From assembly GCF_028682395.1 (NCBI RefSeq), contig NZ_JANHLC010000003.1, positions 496,001 through 560,000 of the forward strand: a stretch of 64,000 nucleotides of DNA, read 5' to 3'. Made by a program: the position numbers and the translations under genes. Source of the DNA: Pseudomonas putida. Its GTDB lineage: Bacteria; Pseudomonadota; Gammaproteobacteria; Pseudomonadales; Pseudomonadaceae. This document shows positions 26,270 through 36,325 of the stretch, piece after piece (the stretch's first letter is position 1; each line of letters begins with the position of its first letter). The notes beneath the pieces are model-generated. The model did no database searches. It was not told where the DNA came from and saw only the letters and a list, made by a program, of their open reading frames with translations.

Positions 26270-26826
26270 TCCGCAAGAATCCCTCCGGCGATCTACCGAT
26301 CATTGCCGAATCCGCCTACGTGGATAAAACCGCGATCATTTGCGGCAAGGTGGTCATTGGTGAAAATGTATTTGTCGGCCCCTACGCCGTCATCCGCGCC
26401 GACGAAGTCGATGCCAGTGGCGGGATGGACCCGATCACCATTGGGGCCAACTCGAACATCCAGGACGGCGTGGTGATCCACTCCAAGTCTGGCGCTGCGG
26501 TGACCATCGGCGAGTTCACGTCCATCGCCCACCGCTCAATCGTTCACGGCCCATGCACCGTCGGCGACCGCGCCTTTATCGGCTTTAACAGTGTGCTGTT
26601 CAACTGCACGATCGGCGCCGGCAGCGTGGTCCGCCACAACTCGGTCGTGGACGGCCGCGACCTGCCCGCCGACTTCTATGTGCCCTCCACGACCCGCATC
26701 GGCCCCAACACCGACCTCAGCCAGTTCCCACCGGTCAGTGTCCGCGCCTCGGAGTTTTCCGAAGATGTGGCGCGCACCAATGTCGATCTGGTGCGCGGCT
26801 ACAAAGCCCTGCAGAACGAGTTCTAG
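26266..26826 (+). CDS. Gamma-carbonic anhydrase-like protein
   Basis: A 186-residue left-handed beta-helix (hexapeptide repeat) protein of the gamma-carbonic anhydrase family. The three metal-binding histidines are visible in VVIHSKS and SIAHRSIVHG. Gamma enzymes can use iron or cobalt, which fits a role as a substitute for zinc enzymes. Members of this operon (PA5540 type) are co-regulated with folE2. The ATG overlaps the folE2 stop by four bases. Confidence 0.85.
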   Translation: MIRKNPSGDLPIIAESAYVDKTAIICGKVVIGENVFVGPYAVIRADEVDASGGMDPITIGANSNIQDGVVIHSKSGAAVTIGEFTSIAHRSIVHGPCTVGDRAFIGFNSVLFNCTIGAGSVVRHNSVVDGRDLPADFYVPSTTRIGPNTDLSQFPPVSVRASEFSEDVARTNVDLVRGYKALQNEF

Positions 26827-26828
26827 GC

Positions 26829-28166
26829 ATGTCGACAATCCTTATCCGCAATGCCCGGTTGGTCAATGAAGGCCGCGAGTTCGACGCCGACCTGCTAGTG
26901 GCCCATGGGCGAATAGAACAGATTGCCAGCCAGATATGCGCACCTCATGCCCAGGTCGAAATCGATGCCCAGGGGCAATCGCTGCTGCCGGGCATGATTG
27001 ATGACCAGGTGCACTTTCGCGAACCCGGAGCGCCCCACAAAGGCACCTTCCATAGCGAATCGCGCGCTGCCGTGGCTGGAGGCATCACCAGTTACATGGA
27101 CATGCCCAACACCCGGCCCGCGACCCTGACGCTCGCGGCGCTGGCCGACAAGCAGCGGCGTGCGGCTCTGTACTCGGTGGCCAACTACGGGTTCCATTTT
27201 GGCGTCAGCAACGACAACCTCGACACCGTCGCAGCGCTCGATCCCTGCCAGGTGGCGGGGGTAAAAGTGTTTATGGGGGCATCTACCGGCCAGATGCTGG
27301 TGGATGACCCGCACGTCCTTGAGCGCCTGTTCGCCGAAGTCCCGACCTTGTTGCTGGCCCACTGTGAACACACGCCCAGCATCCTGGCCAATGAGCAAAG
27401 CCTGCGCAGTGCCTTTGGCAACGACTTCCCACCCGGCGCACATCCCCTGATTCGCGATGCACAGGCCTGCTATCGATCCTCGTCACTGGCCGTGGAACTC
27501 GCACGCCGCCACGGCACCCGCTTGCATGTCTTGCACGTGAGCACCGCCCGCGAGCTAGCCCTGTTCGAAGACAAACCCCTGAGCGAAAAGCACATCAGCG
27601 CCGAAGTCTGCCTGCATCATCTGCTCTTCGATGATCGTGATTACGCGCGGCTCGGCAACCTGATCAAATGCAACCCGGCAATCAAAAGCCAGCAGGACCA
27701 GGCCGCCCTGCGTCTGGCCTTGCTCGGCAATCGCCTGGATGTGATCGGGTCCGATCATGCGCCCCATACCTGGGACGAAAAGCAGCAACCCTACGAGCAG
27801 GCACCTGCCGGGCTACCGCTGGTTCAGCAAGCCTTGCCTGCCTTGCTCGAACTGGTCGCCGATGGCGTCTTGCCGATGACCACCCTGGTCGCGAAAACCA
27901 GCCATCGCGTCGCGGATTTGTTCGCGATTGCCGAGCGCGGTTATCTGCGTGAGGGCTACTGGGCCGACCTGGTCCTGATCGAACGCCTGGCGCAACCACA
28001 AGCGGTGTCATTACAGCCGGTGCTCAGCCAGTGCGGCTGGACTCCTTTCATGCATGCGCACTTTCGCCATCGTGTTACCAGCACAGTGGTTTCCGGCCAA
28101 CTGGCCTGGCATGCCGGGCAAATCCGTCGTGACTGCCAGGGCCTGCCCATGCGCTTTATGCGCTGA
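26829..28166 (+). CDS. Dihydroorotase-like amidohydrolase of the zinc-starvation operon
   Basis: A 445-residue amidohydrolase of the dihydroorotase type (PyrQ/PA5541-like), catalysing the third step of pyrimidine synthesis. Active-site motifs are [10 protein letters not shown] (the usual first His of HxH is Gln here, as is common in this subfamily), [10 protein letters not shown] with the lysine, [15 protein letters not shown] and GSDHAPHTW. Zur regulons keep it as a back-up for the zinc-dependent PyrC. It starts three bases after the carbonic anhydrase stop, so it is in the folE2 operon. Confidence 0.88.
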   Translation: MSTILIRNARLVNEGREFDADLLVAHGRIEQIASQICAPHAQVEIDAQGQSLLPGMIDDQVHFREPGAPHKGTFHSESRAAVAGGITSYMDMPNTRPATLTLAALADKQRRAALYSVANYGFHFGVSNDNLDTVAALDPCQVAGVKVFMGASTGQMLVDDPHVLERLFAEVPTLLLAHCEHTPSILANEQSLRSAFGNDFPPGAHPLIRDAQACYRSSSLAVELARRHGTRLHVLHVSTARELALFEDKPLSEKHISAEVCLHHLLFDDRDYARLGNLIKCNPAIKSQQDQAALRLALLGNRLDVIGSDHAPHTWDEKQQPYEQAPAGLPLVQQALPALLELVADGVLPMTTLVAKTSHRVADLFAIAERGYLREGYWADLVLIERLAQPQAVSLQPVLSQCGWTPFMHAHFRHRVTSTVVSGQLAWHAGQIRRDCQGLPMRFMR

Positions 28167-28204
28167 CTTCCAATACTCCCTCGCGCCCCAAGGAAAATGT
28201 TTCG

Positions 28205-30109
28205 ATGATCCGCATCACCCTGCCCGATGGCACGTTGCGCGAGTACGACCAGCCGCTTACCGTCCATGAACTGGCTGCCAGCATCGGCGCCGGCCTGGCC
28301 CGTGCTACGGTCGGCGGCCGAGTCGACGGCCAGGTTGTCGACTGCACCTTTATGCTCGAGCGGGACGCCCGGGTCAGCATCATCACCCCGCGCGATCCCG
28401 AAGGCCTGGAGATCCTGCGCCACTCCTGTGCCCATCTGCTGGCGATGGCGGTCAAGCAGATCTACCCGGGCGCACAGCTCACCCTGGGGCCGGTTATCGA
28501 AGATGGCTTTTACTATGACTTCGCTTATGAGCGGCCCTTCACTCCCAAGGACCTGGAGCTGATTGAAACCCGCATGCACAGCCTGGCGGCGACCAATCAT
28601 TCGGTGCGTCGCCGTGAACTCGCCCGCGAAGAAGCGCTCGAGTACTTCACCGCGCTGGGCGAGTCGTACAAGGTTGAACTGATTCGCGACCTGCCGGCAG
28701 GGGCAACCATTTCGCTGTATCGCCAGGGAGATTTCGAAGACCTGTGCCGTGGGCCCCATATTCCCTCGACAGGCATCCTCCAGGCGTTTCGGCTGACCAA
28801 GGTTGCCGGCGCCTATTGGCGCGGCAACGCCAACAACGCGCCTTTGCAACGCATCTATGGCACCTGTTGGGCCACCCTGAACGACCTCAAGGCCTACCTG
28901 CTACGCCTTGAGGAAGCCGGTAAACGCGACCATCGCAAGTTGGGTACACAGCTGGACCTGTTCCATTTCGACGAATGTGCGCCGGGATCAGTGTTTTGGC
29001 ACGCCAAGGGCTGGACCCTGTTCCAGGGCCTGATCGGCTATATGCGCCAGCGTCAGGAAGCCGCCGGCTACAGTGAGGTCAACACCCCGGATGTGATGGA
29101 CCGGGGATTGTGGGAAATCTCCGGGCACTGGCAGAACTACCGCGACCATATGTTCACCACCGCGACCGAGGACCAACGGGTCTTTGCCCTCAAGCCGATG
29201 AACTGCCCTGGTGCCGTCTCGATTTTCGCCCATGGGCGCAAAAGCTACCGCGACCTGCCGCTGCGCCTGGCCGAATTCGGCAAGGTCCATCGTTATGAAC
29301 CCTCCGGAGCGTTGCACGGGCTACTGCGGGTCCGGCACTTCACGCAGGACGACGCGCATATTTTCTGCACACCTGCGCAGATGCAGGACGAGTGCGCCCG
29401 GACCATCGCGCTGGTCTTCGAGATCTACCGGGAGTTCGGCTTCGAGGACATCACCGTGAAACTCTCGACCCGCCCGCCCAACCGGATTGGCAGCGATGAC
29501 ACCTGGGACCAGCTCGAAGGAGCCCTGAGCGGGGCCCTGGACCAAATGGCGATCGAGTTCCAACTCAACCCCGGCGAGGGTGCCTTCTACGGCCCCAAGC
29601 TGGAATTCGTGTTGCGCGATGCCATCGGTCGCGACTGGCAATGCGGCACCCTGCAAGTCGACCTCAACCTGCCGGAGCGATTCGACCTTGGCTACACCGA
29701 CGAACACGGCCAACGCGCGCGACCGGTCATGTTGCACCGGGCGCTGTTCGGATCTCTGGAGCGGTTTATCGGCATTCTGCTGGAGCATTACAGCGGCGCC
29801 CTGCCACTATGGCTCGCGCCCCTACAAGCGGTGGTGCTGACCATCAGCGAGCACCAGACGGCCTACGCCCAGCAGGTGGCCCAGACCCTGAGGACCCAGG
29901 GCTGGCGTATCAGCGCAGACGTGCGCAATGAAAAGATCGGCTACAAGATTCGCGAACACAGCCTGCAAAAAGTGCCGTACCTGTTGGTGGTTGGCGACCA
30001 GGAAATGGCCGCCGGCGAGGTCAGCCTGCGCCGCCGAGACGGCACGAACGAAGGCCGTGTACGCCTGGCGGAGTTGGCATCCAGCGGCAAGCTACCAGCG
30101 AGCCGCTAA
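28205..30109 (+). CDS. thrS2: Second threonyl-tRNA synthetase, ThrRS2
   Basis: A 634-residue full-length ThrRS with a TGS domain (residues 1-60), an editing domain ([10 protein letters not shown] and LCRGPH, all editing residues present), a class II catalytic core (motif 2 around [22 protein letters not shown], motif 3 ending GSLERFIG) and an anticodon-binding domain. Unexpectedly for a zinc-starvation paralog, the three zinc ligands of E. coli ThrRS seem kept: Cys in KPMNCPG, His in TQDDAHIFC and His in MLHRALFG. The nearby histidine of CPGH is Ala. AAGGAAAA precedes the ATG. It is probably the last gene of the Zur-controlled operon. Confidence 0.92.
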   Translation: MIRITLPDGTLREYDQPLTVHELAASIGAGLARATVGGRVDGQVVDCTFMLERDARVSIITPRDPEGLEILRHSCAHLLAMAVKQIYPGAQLTLGPVIEDGFYYDFAYERPFTPKDLELIETRMHSLAATNHSVRRRELAREEALEYFTALGESYKVELIRDLPAGATISLYRQGDFEDLCRGPHIPSTGILQAFRLTKVAGAYWRGNANNAPLQRIYGTCWATLNDLKAYLLRLEEAGKRDHRKLGTQLDLFHFDECAPGSVFWHAKGWTLFQGLIGYMRQRQEAAGYSEVNTPDVMDRGLWEISGHWQNYRDHMFTTATEDQRVFALKPMNCPGAVSIFAHGRKSYRDLPLRLAEFGKVHRYEPSGALHGLLRVRHFTQDDAHIFCTPAQMQDECARTIALVFEIYREFGFEDITVKLSTRPPNRIGSDDTWDQLEGALSGALDQMAIEFQLNPGEGAFYGPKLEFVLRDAIGRDWQCGTLQVDLNLPERFDLGYTDEHGQRARPVMLHRALFGSLERFIGILLEHYSGALPLWLAPLQAVVLTISEHQTAYAQQVAQTLRTQGWRISADVRNEKIGYKIREHSLQKVPYLLVVGDQEMAAGEVSLRRRDGTNEGRVRLAELASSGKLPASR

Positions 30110-30127
30110 AAACCTGAAGCTGGCCGC

Positions 30128-30658
30128 TTAGGTCCGAGGTTTGACCGTGCCGCAATCCTGGCCCAGCCAAACCGCCCGAGTGTCCATGCTGCCCTTTTGC
30201 TGGATACCCGTAGCATTGAACGTGCCACTGACCTGGGTGGTGAACTCGCGGTCACTGGCGAAATGCGCAACGCCCGCACCCTGGGCTTTCGGGCAACTGA
30301 AGCGAAACCGCCACTGCGCGCCGTTGCGCTCGGTGATCTGCTGGCTACAGCCGGATTGCGGGTCGGTCAGCGGGATCGAGTCGGACTTCACCTGCTCGGG
30401 CGTCAGGCACACGCGTACACCCTGCCCACCAATATTGAGCCCCTGCTTTTGCAGCATCGCCCGCTGCTCCGGCGTGATGTTTTGCTGCAAGGCGCCCAGC
30501 ATCAATTGCAGATCCGGCAGTGCCTGGCCATCGACCTGCATATTGCTTGAGGTCAACTCCCAGAGCCCAGGCTGCAACATCTGCGCCTGAGCCCATGGCG
30601 CCAACACCAGGCAAAAAGCGGCACCCAACAGACGAACCTTTATCCCGTGACTTTTCAT
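30128..30658 (-). CDS. DUF3617 exported protein
   Basis: A 176-residue protein with a clear signal peptide (MKSHGIKVRLLGAAFCLVLAPWAQA) and the DUF3617 pattern: MLQPGLWELTS near the start, then VCLTPEQVKSDS and two cysteine-containing segments (SGCSQQI, FSCPKA, GQDCGTV). Its function is unknown; it is likely periplasmic. It is convergent with thrS2. Confidence 0.75.
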   Translation of the reverse strand: MKSHGIKVRLLGAAFCLVLAPWAQAQMLQPGLWELTSSNMQVDGQALPDLQLMLGALQQNITPEQRAMLQKQGLNIGGQGVRVCLTPEQVKSDSIPLTDPQSGCSQQITERNGAQWRFRFSCPKAQGAGVAHFASDREFTTQVSGTFNATGIQQKGSMDTRAVWLGQDCGTVKPRT

Positions 30659-30804
30659 GCGGCCGCCCTTCTTCCTGTGATGAATTCAAAGTTGTCCGAT
30701 ATAGACGCCAGAATAGCCTTTGTGTTGCACGCACAATTAAATAGCGACATCCGCCCCCGAACATGGTCTGTTAGGCACTGAAGACTCAGGAGTAAGGCTG
30801 CCCC

Positions 30805-32244
30805 ATGGACTACTTCGGCCCGCACTTTTTTGGCTATCTGATTGCACTGATCCACTTTCTCGGCACGCTCGCGGCCATCCATGCCGTGCTGACCGTGCGC
30901 ACCGCCCAGGGCTCGATCGCCTGGGCCTTGTCACTGGTCTTTATTCCCTACCTGACCCTGATCCCCTACCTCATCTTCGGCCGCAGCACGTTTGATGCCT
31001 ATATCCAGGCACGGCGCCAGGCCAACCTGGAAATGCACACTGCCATTACCGCCCTCGACTGGCGCCCCTGGGTAGAAGAAGCGCTCAGCGCGCGCAACTC
31101 CCAGGCCTACGCCGCACTGCGGGCCATGCCCAAGCTGGGCCGCATGCCCTGCCTGGCCAACAACCGGGTCCGACTGCTGATTAATGGCGAGGCCACCTTT
31201 TCGGCCATTTTCCAGGCCATCGAGCAGGCCCGTGAAGCCGTGCTGGTGCAGTTCTTTATCGTCCATGACGACAAGCTTGGCCGCCGCCTGCAACAACTGT
31301 TGATACGCAAGGCCGCCGAGGGCGTGCAGGTTTATCTGCTCTACGACAGTATCGGTAGCCATGCCCTGTCGACGACCTATGTCGATGTACTGCGCAAGGC
31401 CGGGGTACAGGTCAATGCCTTTGCCACCCATGGCGGCTGGATCAACCGCTTCCAGGTGAACTTTCGCAACCACCGCAAAGTGGTGGTGGTCGACGGGGTG
31501 CGCGGGTTTCTGGGCGGACACAACGTCGGCGACGAATACCTTGGGGAGAAGCCACCGCTGTCGCCCTGGCGCGATACCCATGTCGAGGTCAGTGGCCCGG
31601 TAGTTGCGTGCCTGCAGGAGTCGTTCGCCGAAGACTGGTTCTGGGCCGCACGTAACCTGCCGCCGCTGATCCTGCCGCAGTCCTACCCCGATGATGGAGT
31701 GCTCTGCCAGTTGCTCGCGAGTGGGCCGGCAGATCCGTTCGAAACCTGCTCGCTGTTCTTTGTCGAAGCCATCCATGCAGCCACCCACCGCGTCTGGATC
31801 ACAACGCCTTACTTCATCCCTGACGAGGCCGTGTTCGCCGCACTGCGCCTGGCGGTGCTGCGCGGCGTCGATGTGCGCATTCTGCTGCCCGCCCGGGCCG
31901 ATCACCGGATCGTCTATGCCGCCTCCAGCCTGTATGCCTTCGAGGCCGTGCGAGCTGGGGTCAAGGTGTTGCGCTACAAACCAGGCTTCCTGCACCAGAA
32001 GGTGGTGCTGGTCGATGAGGCCATCACGGCCATCGGCAGCGCCAATTTGGACAATCGGTCCTTCCGGCTGAATTTCGAGCTGATGCTACTGACCGTCGAC
32101 GAGGCCTTTGCCGGCCAGGTCGCCGCCATGCTCGAAGCCGACTTTGCCCTGGCCCGGGTGGTGACCAAGGAAGACAGCCAGGAGACACACCGCCTGCAAA
32201 AACTGGGCATGCGCATCGCCCGGCTGATCTCGCCGATTCTCTAG
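30805..32244 (+). CDS. clsA: Cardiolipin synthase A
   Basis: A 479-residue phospholipase D superfamily enzyme making cardiolipin from phosphatidylglycerol. Two N-terminal membrane helices (residues 6-30 and 35-60) are followed by two HKD motifs: [18 protein letters not shown] and [24 protein letters not shown]. Length and the KTG-free, two-helix layout match ClsA rather than ClsB/C. AGGAGTAAGG lies upstream of the ATG. It faces cfa tail to tail, leaving only four bases between the stops. Confidence 0.92.
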   Translation: MDYFGPHFFGYLIALIHFLGTLAAIHAVLTVRTAQGSIAWALSLVFIPYLTLIPYLIFGRSTFDAYIQARRQANLEMHTAITALDWRPWVEEALSARNSQAYAALRAMPKLGRMPCLANNRVRLLINGEATFSAIFQAIEQAREAVLVQFFIVHDDKLGRRLQQLLIRKAAEGVQVYLLYDSIGSHALSTTYVDVLRKAGVQVNAFATHGGWINRFQVNFRNHRKVVVVDGVRGFLGGHNVGDEYLGEKPPLSPWRDTHVEVSGPVVACLQESFAEDWFWAARNLPPLILPQSYPDDGVLCQLLASGPADPFETCSLFFVEAIHAATHRVWITTPYFIPDEAVFAALRLAVLRGVDVRILLPARADHRIVYAASSLYAFEAVRAGVKVLRYKPGFLHQKVVLVDEAITAIGSANLDNRSFRLNFELMLLTVDEAFAGQVAAMLEADFALARVVTKEDSQETHRLQKLGMRIARLISPIL

Positions 32245-32248
32245 CGAG

Positions 32249-33436
32249 TCAGTCGCGGTACAGATCGTCGCGGGTCCAGGGCAACTCGTGGCTGCCGTCG
32301 GCATGGGGTTTGACCGCGAGTATCTGGTGCAGATTGATCCACCCCTTGGCAAAGGCATAAGCGCAGCCAGCCAGGTACAGCCGCCAGATGCGCAGGGCCT
32401 GCTCGGGCACCAACTTGGCCGCGGCCTGTAGATTGTCTTCCAGGCGCTCGCTCCAGAAATCCAGCGTACGCGCGTAATGCAGCCGCAGGCTTTCGACATC
32501 GACGACTTCCAACCCGACCTCGCTGATCTGGGCACTGATCATCGACAGATGGGGCAGTTCGCCATTGGGAAACACATAGCGCTCGATAAAGTCACCGGCC
32601 CCGCGCCCGACTGGACGGCCATCGGTGTGCTTGGCAGTAATCCCGTGATTCATCACCAGACCGCCCTCGCGCACCGCGCCGAACAGTCGCTGGCAGTAAA
32701 CCGGTAAATTGGCGTGGCCGACATGCTCGAACATGCCAACGCTGACCACCTTGTCGAAGCGCCCGTCCTGGGGCAGGTCACGGTAGTCGAGCAACTGCAG
32801 TTCAACCTGGCCGTCGAGCCCTTGCGCCTTGACCCGTTCGCGCGCCAGCACCAGTTGTTGCTCACTCAGCGTAATCCCGAAGACCTTCACACCGAACTCT
32901 CGTGCCGCATAACGCGCCAGCCCACCCCAGCCGCAACCGACGTCGAGCAGGTATTCACCAGGCTGCAAGCGCAGCTTGCGACACAGATGGCGGAACTTGG
33001 CCTGCTGGGCCTGCTCCAGGGTTTCACCGCCCGTCTCGAAGTACGCGCAGGAATACACCATCTCCTGGTCGAGCCACAGCTGGTAGAAGGTATTGGACAG
33101 GTCGTAATGATAGGCAATGGCCGCAGCATCGGCCGCCTTGTCATGCTCCGCACGCACAGGAAGGTTTTCACCCTCGTCTTCGAGCAGCGCCTGGCTCATT
33201 TCATCGCAGACTCGCACCACTTCGCTGATCGGCCCTTCAAGCTCCAATCGCCCTTCGACAAACGCACTCCCCAGAAGATCGAGGCTGGGATGAGTGAACT
33301 GAGTCACCAGTTGCGGATCCTTCACCACAATCGTGACACTGGGAGAAGGGCCGAGGTTGAACTCATGGCCATCCCAGAGTCGCAAGCGCAATGGAAGGTG
33401 CAGGTTCTGTAGGGCCGGTGGAAGTTGCGCGAGCAT
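32249..33436 (-). CDS. cfa: Cyclopropane-fatty-acyl-phospholipid synthase
   Basis: A 395-residue SAM-dependent methyltransferase that adds a methylene bridge to unsaturated membrane fatty acids. Markers are YHYDLSNTFYQLWLDQEMVYSCAYFE (substrate region), the SAM motif LDVGCGWGGLARYAA, and the conserved KVVSVGMFEHVG and RYVFPNGELPHL. An N-terminal lipid-binding-like domain of about 110 residues precedes the catalytic part, as in E. coli Cfa. Confidence 0.93.
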   Translation of the reverse strand: MLAQLPPALQNLHLPLRLRLWDGHEFNLGPSPSVTIVVKDPQLVTQFTHPSLDLLGSAFVEGRLELEGPISEVVRVCDEMSQALLEDEGENLPVRAEHDKAADAAAIAYHYDLSNTFYQLWLDQEMVYSCAYFETGGETLEQAQQAKFRHLCRKLRLQPGEYLLDVGCGWGGLARYAAREFGVKVFGITLSEQQLVLARERVKAQGLDGQVELQLLDYRDLPQDGRFDKVVSVGMFEHVGHANLPVYCQRLFGAVREGGLVMNHGITAKHTDGRPVGRGAGDFIERYVFPNGELPHLSMISAQISEVGLEVVDVESLRLHYARTLDFWSERLEDNLQAAAKLVPEQALRIWRLYLAGCAYAFAKGWINLHQILAVKPHADGSHELPWTRDDLYRD

Positions 33437-33522
33437 CAGTAATCCCCCCTTGGTTTCAGAAGTCTGAATTGAGGGTAGTACATCTGTCGGCGCCGGCAGG
33501 CTATCGGTCTAATAGCGGAGAC

Positions 33523-34311
33523 CTATGGATCAATGAGCTGTAGTAAACCTTCCTCGATCCAGCCCTTGAGCCAAGTCACCGCCTGCAGCGGCGCGCCCTC
33601 GACAAGCTCGTCCGCCAGCTGTGCGCACAGCGCGGCAAAGGTCCAGTTCTCAAGGGCCATACCAGCGAGCGCCCACGCCTCCTGAGCGGACAGGCTGCGG
33701 TAATGACAGAGCAGCTCCCGACGCCAGACCAGGCAGACTTCGGGCTGCTCCAGTCGCTGGCTGACGGGAAAGGCCAGTTCCCCCTTGGCCGCACGCCAGA
33801 GCGCCAGGCTATTGAAATGACAGCTCAACCATTGCACCGAAGGCGCCAGGGCCACCCGCAACAGCGGCCACTGCTCGGGGCTCAGGGCGGCCATGCGTTG
33901 CAGGTTCAGCAGATCAGCGTCCGCGGCATCGAAAGCCAGAGTAAAGGCCCATTCCAGCCGCGCCAGCTCGGCCAGCGGCGCACTCTGTGCGGTAACCAGA
34001 TGCTGACGGATAAACCTTTCCAAGTTCGTCCCCAGCCAACGCAGGCTGAAATGCACCGAGGGATAGTGCTGGATGTAGGCATCAAGCAGCGCGTCGAACT
34101 CATCGTCACCCAGCCAGTTGCGGAGCGCCGGGAAGTCCGCGCGCAGTACTTCGCGCAAACGGGCCGAATAGGCGTTGCGGTAGATGGCCAAACCATTGGC
34201 GACATTCAGGCTCGGCCCACCCCGTAGGCTGTCGTGCAGCACCGCACTGGCGCCATCGGCGCTGCCGCGCAGATAGTCTTCAAACGCCAGTTGCCAGTCG
34301 ATCAGCCGCAT
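33523..34311 (-). CDS. DUF2063 partner of the bufferin/MNIO system (BufC/HvfC type)
   Basis: A 262-residue protein of the DUF2063 family (often mislabelled DNA-binding protein). The N-terminal domain begins LIDWQLAFEDYLRG and contains GLAIYRNAYSARLREVLRADFPALRNWLGDDEF, as in the RiPP-recognition partner of DUF692/MNIO enzymes. It is thought to bring the precursor peptide to the enzyme. Its ATG overlaps the MNIO gene stop by 10 bases, so it is translated with it. No DNA-binding motif was seen. Confidence 0.8.
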   Translation of the reverse strand: MRLIDWQLAFEDYLRGSADGASAVLHDSLRGGPSLNVANGLAIYRNAYSARLREVLRADFPALRNWLGDDEFDALLDAYIQHYPSVHFSLRWLGTNLERFIRQHLVTAQSAPLAELARLEWAFTLAFDAADADLLNLQRMAALSPEQWPLLRVALAPSVQWLSCHFNSLALWRAAKGELAFPVSQRLEQPEVCLVWRRELLCHYRSLSAQEAWALAGMALENWTFAALCAQLADELVEGAPLQAVTWLKGWIEEGLLQLIDP

Positions 34312-35150
34312 GCCGACCTCCGTGCCAACACCTCGTCAGCCAGGGTACGCGCGATGTTCAGCTCGTCGAGCAGCTCGCCCAGAGGCGGAAAATGGTCGTC
34401 GCGTTCGAGCAGCGTCGCCACCGGTCCCAGATGCTCGAGCGTACGTTGATACAGCGCCCACACCGGATCACTGACGGGATGGTCATGGGTATCGATTACG
34501 TAGTCGCCATAGTCGCTGTGGCCGGCCAGATGCAGCTGGCGGATGGTCTGCGGCGCCAATGTCTCGATAAAGGCCCAGGCATCGAAGCCGTGATTGCGCG
34601 AGCTGACATAGACGTTATTGATATCCAGCAGCAGCTCGCAACCGCTGTCCTCGCTCAAGGCCCGCAGGAATTGGCACTCACTGTAATCATCCCGGGCCGA
34701 ACGCACATAGCTTGAGACATTTTCCAGCACCAATGGACGTTGCAGCACGTCCTGTACCTGTCGGACGCGTCCGGCGACGTACTGCAGGCTTTCCTCGGTA
34801 TAGGGCAATGGCAACAGGTCATGCAATTGGTGCGCGCTGCCACGGCTCCAGCACAGGTGATCGGAAATCCAGGCCGGATTGACCCGTGCCGCCAGGCGTT
34901 TAATTTGCCTGAGGTAGTCCGGATCGAGCGCATGGGGGCCGCCGATGGACAGCGACACCCCGTGCATGACCACCGGATAACGCTCGGCGATGGCGTCCAG
35001 GTAATAAAGCGCCTTGCCGCCGTCAACCAGATAGTTTTCGCTAATGATCTCGAACCAGTCTACAACCGGCTGTTGCGCAAGGATTTCCTGGTAGTAGGCG
35101 CTGCGCAAACCCAGGCCAAATCCCAGAGAAGTATCGGATACACGCATCAT
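34302..35150 (-). CDS. MNIO (DUF692) peptide-modifying enzyme, BufB/HvfB type
   Basis: A 282-residue TIM-barrel enzyme of the DUF692 family, multinuclear non-heme iron oxidases that modify cysteines of ribosomal peptides. Conserved segments are GFGLGLRSAYYQEIL, FEIISENYLVDGG, VVMHGVSLSIGG (histidine ligand), ISDHLCW, LENVSSYV, DINNVYVSSRNHG and LHLAGHSD. In known bufferin systems it converts precursor cysteines to copper-binding heterocycles. The start is at one of two adjacent ATGs (35150 or 35147) with GGGAG upstream. It lies between the precursor gene and the DUF2063 gene. Confidence 0.88.
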   Translation of the reverse strand: MMRVSDTSLGFGLGLRSAYYQEILAQQPVVDWFEIISENYLVDGGKALYYLDAIAERYPVVMHGVSLSIGGPHALDPDYLRQIKRLAARVNPAWISDHLCWSRGSAHQLHDLLPLPYTEESLQYVAGRVRQVQDVLQRPLVLENVSSYVRSARDDYSECQFLRALSEDSGCELLLDINNVYVSSRNHGFDAWAFIETLAPQTIRQLHLAGHSDYGDYVIDTHDHPVSDPVWALYQRTLEHLGPVATLLERDDHFPPLGELLDELNIARTLADEVLARRSACG

Positions 35151-35204
35151 GGGCTCCCTGGCCAAACCCCGGGGCGGTGGCGACACAGCCCCGGAGGCAA
35201 GCAG

Positions 35205-35456
35205 TTACTCGCCGACCTTTCCACCGGCCTTGGTGCATTCGCTCTGGGTCATGGCCTTGAAGCCCTGCCCTTTGCAAGCGCCCATCCCTTTGCAGGCATG
35301 ATCCTTGGTTTTGCAGTCGTTCTGACCTTTGCAGGAGTTGACGCCATAACAATGCACCTGAGCATCGGCAGCCGACACCTGAGTGACAACACCGGCGAAC
35401 AGGGTGGCAGCGGCAAGCGCAAGTGCAGCACCGGCAGCAACGGTTTTGATGGTCAT
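35205..35456 (-). CDS. Bufferin-type precursor peptide (DUF2282, BufA/HvfA type)
   Basis: An 83-residue secreted peptide precursor. The signal-like segment MTIKTVAAGAALALAAATLF... ends near VSAADA. The mature part carries the DUF2282 cysteine pattern HCYGVNSCKGQNDC, then HACKGMGACKGQGF and a last cysteine in SECTKAGG. In published bufferins, MNIO enzymes modify such cysteines to chelate copper. The start at 35456 is set by GAGGA seven bases upstream; an ATG 18 bases earlier lacks one. It is the first gene of the three-gene operon. Confidence 0.88.
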   Translation of the reverse strand: MTIKTVAAGAALALAAATLFAGVVTQVSAADAQVHCYGVNSCKGQNDCKTKDHACKGMGACKGQGFKAMTQSECTKAGGKVGE

Positions 35457-35474
35457 TTTCTTATCCTCGGTCAT

Positions 35475-36004
35475 TTCAGGGGGAGACCGGCCGAACGCAA
35501 TGTTCTGTCGGACATAGTTCTAGAGTGACGACCTGGCAGGACGTTACAGCTGACCTAAATTTCTTTTTGCGAGCCATCGCGGCAACGAACAAACGGTTGG
35601 ATCGACTTAAAACAACCAAAATCAATTAACATTTTTGTAGTAAAAATCCTATTAGCACGTAAGTTCAAATATTGGATTTTGATCTTTTTGTAAAAGAACT
35701 TATAAACACCCTTGATGTTCAGGTAACAATTTTCACTAGCCGCCTGCCTTGCCCTGCTGGGCCCAGATGTCTAGCATCAATTTTTCATAAAATGCCAGTA
35801 CCAATCAGGCATAAAAACAGTGCTCTTGCATGCGCTTCTCTTTGATTTAAAAGCAAGCTTCAACTTCGTGAATGCCTGGAAGCGCTCATTCATAAATAAG
35901 CCGGCATCGCCGCTGACACTGACATGAGTAATGGCACCTGTCTTCAGCGAAGATAAAACCGTACGCCCATTCCCATATTGATTGAACGCATCCAGGGAGC
36001 CGTC
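35475..36004. other. AT-rich intergenic region upstream of the bufferin operon
   Basis: A 530-bp gap with no convincing gene. It is visibly richer in A+T than its neighbours around 35570-35720. An ORF on the minus strand at 35777-36241 overlaps the next gene antisense, lacks a ribosome site and has no typical codon use, so it is not called. Confidence 0.5.
35527..35548 (-). promoter_or_regulatory. Possible ECF-sigma promoter of bufferin operon
   Basis: On the minus strand TGTAAC is followed after 12 bp by CGTC, the element pair of many ECF-type promoters, about 70 bp before the precursor start. The spacer is shorter than usual (about 16), so this is weak. Confidence 0.25.
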
Positions 36005-36325
36005 ATGAACAAGCCCAGCTATCCTCGATTTCAGACGCGCACGACCGCACTCGATAACAACCACAGCAGTTGCCTGACTCTCAATCAACCCGGCTCGACA
36101 CTGGGGCTGAGCAATCTCCTGGACCTGATCGGCCACGAAATCTGCCAGGAAGACGACCAGCAAGTTCATCGGCTGACCTTCAAGAGTGGCCAGACACTCT
36201 GGATCAAGGCCGACTCCAGAATGGTCACGGTCAGGGGTCAATACATCAACTTTCGCAGCGAGTGCGACTCGTCACTCTCGACGCTGCTGGACGATCCGGC
36301 TCGCAAGGTTCGGCAGCCGGCCTGA
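36005..36325 (+). CDS. Hypothetical protein
   Basis: A 106-residue soluble protein with no signal peptide, membrane segment or known motif. The start ATG at 36005 has GGGAG seven bases upstream. The central region alternates hydrophobic and polar residues (HRLTFKSGQTLWIKADSRMVTVRGQYINF), which suggests a small beta-rich domain. No function can be assigned. It is the last gene before the low-GC region. Confidence 0.55.
   Translation: MNKPSYPRFQTRTTALDNNHSSCLTLNQPGSTLGLSNLLDLIGHEICQEDDQQVHRLTFKSGQTLWIKADSRMVTVRGQYINFRSECDSSLSTLLDDPARKVRQPA

Noticed and set aside
35777..36241. 154-codon minus frame
   Set aside because: Overlaps the gene at 36005 antisense, lacks a ribosome site and extends into AT-rich non-coding sequence.
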